From CAYSBK01 sp964429265 (GTDB lineage Bacteria > Planctomycetota > Phycisphaerae > Sedimentisphaerales > Anaerobacaceae): a stretch of DNA of 35,436 bases. Below are positions 8,108 to 14,233 of this stretch, one piece after another. Location of the stretch: contig CAYSBK010000008.1 of assembly GCA_964429265.1 (NCBI GenBank), forward strand, positions 1-35,436. The letters are read 5' to 3'. Every line of letters begins with the position of its first letter. Position 1 is the first letter of the stretch. A model generated the notes under the pieces. The model saw only the letters and a program-made list of their open reading frames with translations, was not told the DNA's origin and made no database searches. The position numbers and the translations under genes were made by a program.

Positions 8108-9106
8108 ATGGCTGAACCTGTTGCGATAATCCTGGCGGCCGGCGAGAGCACCCGAATGAAAACTTCGCTGGCGAAGGTTCTGCACGAGGTGTGCGGCAGG
8201 GCTATGCTGGAGTACGTTGTCGAAGCCTGCCGCCAGGCGGGTGTGCGAAAGATGTACGTCGTGGTGGGCTACGGGGCCGACCAGGTCAAGGAACGATTTG
8301 GGGATGCCGAGGACATTGTGTGGGTCAACCAGCCCGAGCAAAAAGGCACGGCGCACGCGGTGATGTGCTGCGCAGGGCATTTGAAAGACTTCACGGGCCA
8401 GACGTTTGTGCTGTGCGGCGACGCGCCGTTGGTCCGGCCCGAGACGCTGCGTGCGCTGGTTGAGAAGCATCGCAGCGAACGCCCTGCCGCGACCCTGGCC
8501 ACGGCGGTTCTCGATGACCCTACCGGCTACGGCAGGATAGTCCGCAACGATCGCGGCGACATAACCGCCATCGTCGAAGAGGCCGACTGTGACGACCGGC
8601 AACGGGCCATCTGCGAGGTCAACCCCAGTTTCTATCTATTCGAAAACAAGGTCCTGTTCGATGTGCTGGAACACGTCGGGTGTGACAATGCCAAGAACGA
8701 GTATTACCTTACCGACGTCATTGCGATTATGATCAAGGCTGGTCACAGGGTTTGTGCCGTCGCGGCCGTTGCCCCTGAGGAGGCCATCGGCGTAAACACC
8801 AGGGCACAACTGGGCCGGGCAGGGGCGATTATGCAACGGCGTATCCAGCAGAACCTGATGGACGGGGGCGTAACGATAGTGGACCCCGCCAATACCTGGA
8901 TAGACGGCAGTGCGCAGGTCGGTCCCGACACGGTTATTGAACCTTTTACGTATATCGGGCCCGGCGTTCGAATCGGACGGAACTGCCGGGTCGGACCTTT
9001 TGCGTGCTTGACGGACGATACGATAATCAAGGATGGGCAGGCGGTCGGACCGTTCGGCCGGCCCGGAAGCCGACCCAGTTATCGGGAGAACCGTGACAAT
9101 GGATAG
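8108..9106 (+). CDS. glmU: GlmU-like UDP-N-acetylglucosamine pyrophosphorylase lacking the acetyltransferase half
   Basis: The N-terminal 230 residues form a sugar-phosphate nucleotidyltransferase domain of the GlmU type. LAAGESTRMK is at 9-18, LAKVLHE follows with Lys23, then QKGTAHAV, the metal-site GDAPLV, and NEYYLTD. This half makes UDP-GlcNAc from GlcNAc-1-phosphate and UTP. From about residue 250 a left-handed beta-helix begins (IDGSAQVGPDTVIEPFTYIGPGVRIG). It stops after a few turns at residue 332, against about 455 in full GlmU. The acetyltransferase site should therefore be absent, and glucosamine-1-phosphate acetylation would need another protein. The last eight bases overlap prs. 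No second helix frame follows, so a recent frameshift is unlikely. Confidence 0.85.
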   Translation: MAEPVAIILAAGESTRMKTSLAKVLHEVCGRAMLEYVVEACRQAGVRKMYVVVGYGADQVKERFGDAEDIVWVNQPEQKGTAHAVMCCAGHLKDFTGQTFVLCGDAPLVRPETLRALVEKHRSERPAATLATAVLDDPTGYGRIVRNDRGDITAIVEEADCDDRQRAICEVNPSFYLFENKVLFDVLEHVGCDNAKNEYYLTDVIAIMIKAGHRVCAVAAVAPEEAIGVNTRAQLGRAGAIMQRRIQQNLMDGGVTIVDPANTWIDGSAQVGPDTVIEPFTYIGPGVRIGRNCRVGPFACLTDDTIIKDGQAVGPFGRPGSRPSYRENRDNG

Positions 9107-10061
9107 GATGTTCCTCAGCGAGAATCTCAAAATCTTTTCCGGCACGAGCAACCCTGCGCTTACATCGGCGGTGTGCAAGTACCTGGGCGTTCCCGTCGGC
9201 GGCGCGAAGATCGACGTCTTCCCGGACGGTGAAAAGGTTATCAAGCTCGAAGACGACGTTCGCGGAAGGGACTGCTTCGTGATACAGTCGACGTGCAGGC
9301 CCGTGGACGAGAACCTTATGGAGCTGCTTATCTACCTCGATTGCCTGCGAAGGGCAAGCGCAAGACGCATCACGGCGGTGATACCCTACTTCGGGTATGC
9401 CCGGCAGGACAGAAAGGCTGAGGGCCGGGTCCCGATCACCGCCAAGCTGGTTGCGAATCTGATAACCGCCGCTGGCGCGGACCGCGTTCTGGCCATCGAC
9501 CTGCACGCCCAGCAGATTCAGGGCTTCTTCGACCTGCCGGTGGACCATCTCACGGGTGAACTGGTGCTGAGCCGCTACTTCCGCGACAAGAAAATCGACC
9601 GCCTGACCGTTGTCTCTCCCGACGTTGGCAACATCAAGATAGCATCCAGGTATGCCGCTCATCTCGGCGGCGAACTGGCCATAGTGCACAAGCGTCGAAC
9701 AAGCGGTTCCGAGGTGGAGGCCCAGGAAATAATAGGTGACGTCCGCGGAAGAAACATCCTGATGTGCGACGACATCATCGCCACGGCGGGAACGGTCTGC
9801 GGAGCGGCCGAACTGGTGAAAAAACGCGGCGCAGAAAGGATCTACGTTGGCGCCACGCACGGCGTCTTTGCCTCCGATGCCATGGAGAAACTTGCCGCGG
9901 CGCCGGTGGACGAAGTGGTCGTCACCGATACGATACCCGTGGGGGACAAGGCAAAAAGCCTGCCGGGGCTGCGGGTGCTGACCGTTGCGGCTATGCTCGG
10001 CGAGGCGATAAAGAGAATACACAGGGACGAATCGATAAGCAGCCTGTTCAACAGTTTCTGA
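9099..10061 (+). CDS. prs: ribose-phosphate pyrophosphokinase (PRPP synthetase)
   Basis: Prs transfers pyrophosphate from ATP to ribose 5-phosphate, making PRPP for nucleotide, histidine and tryptophan synthesis. The 320-residue protein has FSGTSNPALT (13-22), FGYARQDRK (98-106), DLHAQQIQGFFDLPVDHL (134-151) and the PRPP loop CDDIIATAGT (223-232). The loop usually reads DDxxDTxGT; here the third acidic position is Ala228. SPDVGNIKIA replaces the common SPDVGGVVRA. The frame is open upstream to 9033, but ATG 9099 has GGGAG at 10 nt and starts where the family starts. It overlaps the glmU-like stop by eight bases, so translation is probably coupled. Confidence 0.95.
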   Translation: MDRMFLSENLKIFSGTSNPALTSAVCKYLGVPVGGAKIDVFPDGEKVIKLEDDVRGRDCFVIQSTCRPVDENLMELLIYLDCLRRASARRITAVIPYFGYARQDRKAEGRVPITAKLVANLITAAGADRVLAIDLHAQQIQGFFDLPVDHLTGELVLSRYFRDKKIDRLTVVSPDVGNIKIASRYAAHLGGELAIVHKRRTSGSEVEAQEIIGDVRGRNILMCDDIIATAGTVCGAAELVKKRGAERIYVGATHGVFASDAMEKLAAAPVDEVVVTDTIPVGDKAKSLPGLRVLTVAAMLGEAIKRIHRDESISSLFNSF

Positions 10062-10111
10062 GGGCTGTCAGCAGGTATAAGAACGCGTTATTAACGTTGA
10101 GGTAGAGGCTT

Positions 10112-10756
10112 ATGGAAGAAACAGTTGCACTGAAGGCAGAAAAACGCCCCGAGGCGGGGTCGAAACACGCCGAGGCCGTCCGCCGACAGGGACGCATTCC
10201 TGCGATTATTTACGGTCACAAGCAGAAACCGGTGCCCGTTTCGCTCGATGCGCACGACTTTGTCCAGAGCATACATCACGGACACCGCCTGTTCGACGTA
10301 CGGCTCGGACGGAAAAAGGAAAAGGTCATCGTCAAGGACCTGCAGTACGATTACCTCGGAAAGAACGTCATACACGCAGACCTGATGAGAGTCGACGTTA
10401 CCGAGACAGTCACCGTAACCGTCCCCATAGAGCTTAAGGGAACCGCCGCAGGCACGCACGAGGGCGGCATCATCGAGGAATACGCCGACCACATCGAAAT
10501 CCGCTGCAGGGTCACCGACATGCCGGAATCGATTATTGTATCCGTTAAGGACCTCGGCATCGGAGACAGCATCCGCGCGGCAGATATCGAGCTTCCCGAG
10601 GGCGTCGAGCTGGCAAGCGACCCGACAACGGTGGTGGTAACGTGCCGAACCGTCAGCGCCAAGACAACCGAGCAAATCGAAGAAGAAACACCTGCTGCGC
10701 CGGAGGTCATAACCGAAGCGAAGGAGCAGCCATCGGAAGAAGAGCAGGAGAAATAG
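10112..10756 (+). CDS. rplY: 50S ribosomal protein bL25 (Ctc/TL5 form)
   Basis: bL25 binds 5S rRNA in the large subunit. The N-terminal RNA-binding barrel covers about residues 1-95, including GRIPAIIYGHKQKPVPVSLD and the HHGHRLFDV region. A second TL5/CTC domain spans about 100-185 (PIELKGTAAGTHEGGIIEEY, DLGIGDSIRAADIELPEG). A Glu/Pro-rich tail ends the 214 residues. GAGG lies upstream of ATG 10112. It sits 50 bases after prs and 36 before pth, the familiar prs-rplY-pth order. Confidence 0.96.
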   Translation: MEETVALKAEKRPEAGSKHAEAVRRQGRIPAIIYGHKQKPVPVSLDAHDFVQSIHHGHRLFDVRLGRKKEKVIVKDLQYDYLGKNVIHADLMRVDVTETVTVTVPIELKGTAAGTHEGGIIEEYADHIEIRCRVTDMPESIIVSVKDLGIGDSIRAADIELPEGVELASDPTTVVVTCRTVSAKTTEQIEEETPAAPEVITEAKEQPSEEEQEK

Positions 10757-10792
10757 TGGGCTCGGTCCCTGCGGGCCGCCAAGAAAGATGCC

Positions 10793-11356
10793 ATGGGCGA
10801 AAGGAAAATGGTTGTGGGTTTGGGTAATCCCGGCCGGGGGTATGCCAAAACACGTCACAACCTTGGTTTTAAGGTGATCGACTCGCTGGCAAAAAGGCTG
10901 GATGTAGCCGTGAAGAAGAGAAAATTCGGTGCAAAACTCGGTATCGCCCGGTTCGAAGACAAGGAACTGGTGCTTTTGAAGCCGTGGCGTTTTATGAACC
11001 GCAGCGGGGGCCCGGTTGCGGCGGCGGTGAATTTCTACGGGCTTAGCCTGAGCGACGTGCTCGTAGTGACGGACGATATGGCCCTTGAGCCGGGTAAAAT
11101 CAGGCTGCGTGCGAAGGGCTCGGCAGGGGGCCATAACGGCCTGGCCGACATTATACAAGCGCTCGGGACCGAGGGGATTGCGCGGCTGAGAATAGGCATC
11201 GGCCGGAGCAACCGGGAGGACGCCGTTGACTACGTGCTGAGCCGACCGACGCCGGAGCAGAAGTCACTGCTGGATGGTGCAATCGCCGCGGCGGGGGATG
11301 CGGTACTGTGCTGGGTGCAATACGGCATCGAGGACGCGATGAACAAGTTCAATTGA
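10793..11356 (+). CDS. pth: peptidyl-tRNA hydrolase
   Basis: Pth frees tRNAs from peptidyl-tRNAs that drop off the ribosome. The 187-residue protein carries the full set of family motifs: GLGNPGRGYAKTRHNLG with Asn12 and catalytic His22, RFMNRSGGPV with the conserved Asn, the catalytic Asp in VTDDM, and KGSAGGHNGL. The start is either ATG 10793 or ATG 10808, five codons later; the upstream signals do not decide it. It lies between rplY and rpsF in the same direction. Confidence 0.95.
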   Translation: MGERKMVVGLGNPGRGYAKTRHNLGFKVIDSLAKRLDVAVKKRKFGAKLGIARFEDKELVLLKPWRFMNRSGGPVAAAVNFYGLSLSDVLVVTDDMALEPGKIRLRAKGSAGGHNGLADIIQALGTEGIARLRIGIGRSNREDAVDYVLSRPTPEQKSLLDGAIAAAGDAVLCWVQYGIEDAMNKFN

Positions 11357-11430
11357 AGTGGCGTATCGTAAACCAAACAAAGATGATACACAATTAACAA
11401 TGATATTTTCTTGGAGGCTTTGAAGGTATC

Positions 11431-12075
11431 GTGAAGTTATACGAAGCAATGTTTCTGGTCGATTCGTCGTGGGCTTCGGCGAACTGGGAAGAAGTCCAAT
11501 CACAAATACGTAACATCCTCGAACGGGCCGGGGCCGAGGTTGCCTCGCTGAAGAAGTGGGATGAACGGCGGCTGGCTTATCCCATCGAGAAGCGTGTGAC
11601 GGGGACGTACGTTCTGACGTTTTTCCGGGCCGACGGGCGGAAGATCGCGCAGATCGAAAGGGACGTTCAGTTAGCGGAGAATATTATGCGGGTACTGGTG
11701 CTCCGCGCCGACGGCCGGGAGCAGGACATAGACAAAGATACTCCTGCGACGCTCGCGGAACAAAGGAAACAAAAAGCCGAAGCACACCACGCCGAGCGGG
11801 CTGCGGCCGAGCCGGCCGGCGAAGCCGCCGCGGAAGCCGGGCAGGTCGCCGTCGCAACACAGGCAGAACAGCCTGCAGCGCAAACCGCCGCTGAAGAAGC
11901 ACCGGCGGAATCGCAGGGCACAGCCGACCAGCCGGAGCAATCGGCCGAACCGACGGCGGAACCGCCGCAACAGGGAACCAGCGGCGATGCCGGGGCCGAA
12001 CAATCGAATCAAGAGCGGCAGACAGATGCCGGTGAACCTGCAGGCGGCGATAATCGCGGTGGGGCTGAGGCATAA
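11431..12075 (+). CDS. rpsF: 30S ribosomal protein bS6 with a long acidic Ala/Glu/Gln tail
   Basis: bS6 binds 16S rRNA next to bS18. Residues 1-95 are the ordinary fold: KLYEAMFLVDSSWA at the start, LKKWDERRLAYPIEKRVTGTYVLTFF in the middle, and ENIMRVLVLRAD at its end. From about residue 105 to 214 a low-complexity tail rich in Ala, Glu, Gln and Pro follows, making the protein about twice the usual length. The start codon is GTG at 11431, with GAAGG 4 nt and GGAGG 13 nt upstream. It heads the rpsF-ssb-rpsR-rplI group. The 74 bases before it are AT-rich, but I could not define a promoter. Confidence 0.94.
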   Translation: MKLYEAMFLVDSSWASANWEEVQSQIRNILERAGAEVASLKKWDERRLAYPIEKRVTGTYVLTFFRADGRKIAQIERDVQLAENIMRVLVLRADGREQDIDKDTPATLAEQRKQKAEAHHAERAAAEPAGEAAAEAGQVAVATQAEQPAAQTAAEEAPAESQGTADQPEQSAEPTAEPPQQGTSGDAGAEQSNQERQTDAGEPAGGDNRGGAEA

Positions 12076-12110
12076 CATAACAGGCAGTAAAGCTAATTGG
12101 GAGCTTGGAA

Positions 12111-12569
12111 ATGGCCAATTTCAATAAAGTGTTTCTGATGGGCAACCTGACGCGTGACCCGCAGTTGTCGTATACGCCGAGCCAGACGGCGGTGGTTGAC
12201 TTCGGGCTGGCCGTCAACCGCAGGTGGACGGCGCAGGACGGCACCCAGCGCGAGGAAACCTGTTTCATCGACTGCAGGGCTTTCGGTCGCCAGGCGGAGA
12301 ATATCAACAAGTACCTCAGCAAAGGAAGAGCAATCTTTCTCGAGGGACGACTGACGCTGGACACGTGGACCGCACAGGACGGCACAAAGCGCAGCAGGCA
12401 TCGGGTGACGGTCGAGAACTTCCAGTTCCTGCCGGGCGGGCCGCGAGCAGCCGGCGAAAACAACCAGGTGCGGAAGGGTTCCGCCGCGGCGGAACCCGCC
12501 CAGCCGGATTCCCCGCTCGGTCCGGAAGCTATGCCGCAGACGGCCGGCGACGATGATATACCTTTTTGA
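12111..12569 (+). CDS. ssb: single-stranded DNA-binding protein
   Basis: SSB coats single-stranded DNA and recruits repair and replication proteins. The OB-fold covers residues 1-108 (NKVFLMGNLTRDPQLSYTP, FIDCRAFGRQAENINKYLSKG, IFLEGRLTLDTW). A short flexible linker follows, then the acidic partner-binding tip DDDIPF. The 152-residue length is normal. ATG 12111 has GGGAG at 7 nt; a TTG at 12105 in the same frame is less likely. It lies between rpsF and rpsR as in many bacteria. Confidence 0.96.
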   Translation: MANFNKVFLMGNLTRDPQLSYTPSQTAVVDFGLAVNRRWTAQDGTQREETCFIDCRAFGRQAENINKYLSKGRAIFLEGRLTLDTWTAQDGTKRSRHRVTVENFQFLPGGPRAAGENNQVRKGSAAAEPAQPDSPLGPEAMPQTAGDDDIPF

Positions 12570-12720
12570 TCGACTGCGGCAGGATTGCGGCGCCGCCGGT
12601 GCCTTCACAGAACAAGAGGTTTAGGCGATGTCACCGGATGGGCTGTCGCGGCCGGACCTTGGGCGCCGGCGCGACGAAATTATGCTTGAACACGGTTGAA
12701 GGTGAATACGAGGTAGAAAA

Positions 12721-12984
12721 ATGAGAGCAAACAACAAAAGCACGGGCCGGCGACGAAGAAGGGTCGCAGCCACGGGCCTGCGCGAGCAAACGCAGTGTCG
12801 ATTCTGCAGGAGAGGCCAGAAATACGTCGATTACAAGGACGTCGAGACGCTCGCAAAACTGTTGACGAACCGCAGCAAGATTTACTCCAGGAAGCGCAGC
12901 GGCAACTGCGCAGGCTGCCAGAGAAAGGTCAAGAAGGCCATAAAGCGTGCCAGGTTTATGGGGCTGTTGCCATATACGACGTAG
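12721..12984 (+). CDS. rpsR: 30S ribosomal protein bS18, zinc-ribbon form
   Basis: An 87-residue basic protein with the bS18 core YVDYKDVETLAKLLTNRSKIYSRKRSGNC and the ending RARFMGLLPYT. It pairs with bS6 on 16S rRNA. Two cysteine pairs (CRFC near residue 27 and CAGC near 63) mark the zinc-binding variant that replaces the Cys-free form in some bacteria. GAGG lies upstream of ATG 12721. The 150-base gap after ssb holds nothing I recognise. Confidence 0.96.
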   Translation: MRANNKSTGRRRRRVAATGLREQTQCRFCRRGQKYVDYKDVETLAKLLTNRSKIYSRKRSGNCAGCQRKVKKAIKRARFMGLLPYTT

Positions 12985-13068
12985 CCGCCGGGCGGTGCCG
13001 GGGAGGGGCTGTGCGTGCGTTGTCGTGGAGGTGACGAATGCAGATAATGGATGTCAGAGGTAGGGAAT

Positions 13069-13596
13069 ATGAAAGTATTACTGTGTGAAGACGTCAAGAA
13101 ACTCGGCTGGCTCGGCGACATCGTCGAGGTCAGCTCGGGCTACGCCAGAAACTATCTCATACCGCAGGGCCTGGCCACCGTTGCGACGGAGGCGAACATA
13201 AAGGCGCTGGCGAAGGAAAAGGCCAAGCGTGCCGCTGAGAGAATGCAGGAGCGGGAAAGACTTGAGGCCGCTGCCAAGGCAGTTGATGGGGCCGAGGCCG
13301 TTATCGCCGCGAAGGCCAACGAGCAGGGACATTTGTTCGGCTCGGTGGGCCCGGCCGATATCGCCGCCAACCTGCGGGAGCAGGGCTTTGAAGTGGCCGA
13401 CGACGTGGTCTGGATGGACGAGAACATAAAGCAGGTAGGAACCTCGCAGGTGACGCTGCGATTCGCGGAGGACCTGACGGCCACGGTGAACGTGGTGGTG
13501 GTATCGGCAGACGCTGTAGATGCCGGTGCAGACGTCGAGGCTGAGCAGCAGCAACAGACGGGCCCAGGCGAAGGCGAACAAGCCGGCCAGGCCTGA
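13069..13596 (+). CDS. rplI: 50S ribosomal protein bL9 with an acidic tail
   Basis: bL9 is a two-domain large-subunit protein joined by a long helix. The N domain starts MKVLLCEDVKKLGWLGDIVEVSSG and includes YARNYLIPQGLA. The helix covers about residues 45-80 and the C domain about 82-150 (LFGSVGPADIAANLREQG, VTLRFAEDLTATVNVVVV). A 25-residue Glu/Gln/Gly tail extends it beyond the usual 148 to 175. The frame is open from 13051, but ATG 13069 is where the family begins and has AGGTAGGG just upstream. It is the last gene of the ribosomal run. Confidence 0.95.
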   Translation: MKVLLCEDVKKLGWLGDIVEVSSGYARNYLIPQGLATVATEANIKALAKEKAKRAAERMQERERLEAAAKAVDGAEAVIAAKANEQGHLFGSVGPADIAANLREQGFEVADDVVWMDENIKQVGTSQVTLRFAEDLTATVNVVVVSADAVDAGADVEAEQQQQTGPGEGEQAGQA

Positions 13597-13652
13597 CCTG
13601 CCCAGGCGTACGACGGGAAAAGCAGAACGGAGCGGTGTTTTTGCTGAACGGC

Positions 13653-13694
13653 AGAACCGGCCGCAAGGCCCGCCTGCTATCGGCCGGTTCTTTA
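13653..13694 (+). terminator. terminator after rplI
   Basis: The perfect 11-base stem AGAACCGGCCG (13653-13663) pairs with CGGCCGGTTCT (13681-13691) across a 17-nt loop, and a short T run follows. It lies 57 bases after rplI and ends the housekeeping transcript. Confidence 0.65.
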
Positions 13695-14006
13695 CAACCA
13701 GTCTCCGACGCCAAAGCGAATATCCTCAAGAGTTCAATCTCCAGGATGGATAGAGGCGTGCTCCGGTGAAAACGTGGGCCGTCGTTCCGGCGCGAAAGCA
13801 AAGGGGCACATCTCTTGAGCCATATGGAGATTCTGCGCTATCCATCGCTGCATTCAGTCAGAACGGCGGTTCTTGCGGCTTTTCGCCGGGGCAATCGAGA
13901 TGCTGAGATTCTTCGATTCCGCTGAGCGGCGCTGCCGGGGTTTGTTTTTCTGAGTTGATTACTTATCGGCGTCCGGCAGGCCGTATATTTGCTGTCTTGA
14001 GGCGGA

Positions 14007-14034
14007 GGCAGGTGAGGCTATAATGGGCGGCCTG
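14007..14034 (+). promoter_or_regulatory. sigma70-type promoter of the polysaccharide locus
   Basis: TTGAGG (14007-14012), a 16-nt spacer and a perfect TATAAT (14029-14034). Transcription would start near 14041, leaving a 5' leader of about 190 nt before the first gene. The boxes and spacing equal those of the recJ promoter. Confidence 0.6.
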
Positions 14035-14111
14035 GCAGAGGCGTGTTGGGGTTGCTGCAGGGTTGTGCGGCAGACCGTCGGGCCGTTGAAGGACACGATT
14101 TTTGCATAAAA

Positions 14112-14223
14112 GACGGTATCGGAAACGTCATTTGGGCAAAGGTTCGGCCGGAAAACCGGCGCAGGCGAAGTAACAGCCTCAGGCAGGGCAAGGCCGGCAG
14201 AATATCGGGGTCATTTGCAAAGG
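14112..14223 (+). promoter_or_regulatory. structured 5' leader with a repeat that includes the ribosome-binding site
   Basis: Three hairpins can be drawn: GACG/CGTC (14112-14129), GCCGG-AAAA-CCGGC (14147-14160) and AGGC/GCCT (14163-14179). GTCATTTGGGCAAAGG (14127-14142) is repeated as GTCATTTGCAAAGG (14210-14223), and the second copy runs into the AAAGGAG ribosome-binding site of the gene at 14234. This suggests control at the RNA level, but it matches no riboswitch class I know. Confidence 0.35.
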
Positions 14224-14233
14224 AGAACGCAGG

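Larger units (their letters stand above)
13597..14233. other. 637-base junction between the ribosomal run and the polysaccharide locus
   Basis: The stretch contains the terminator at 13653-13694, the promoter at 14007-14034 and a structured leader up to the start codon at 14234. Bases 13700-14000 hold no gene I can support. The short open frames in it have no coding character and no ribosome-binding site. Confidence 0.6.

Noticed and set aside
9007..9106. Frameshift as the cause of the short GlmU
   Set aside because: No further beta-helix repeats appear in any frame before prs, which starts eight bases inside the stop region.
14131..14180. c-di-GMP (GEMM-I) riboswitch
   Set aside because: GGGCAAA and an AAAA-loop hairpin recall GEMM-I, but the conserved GGGACGCAAAGCC part and second stem are missing.
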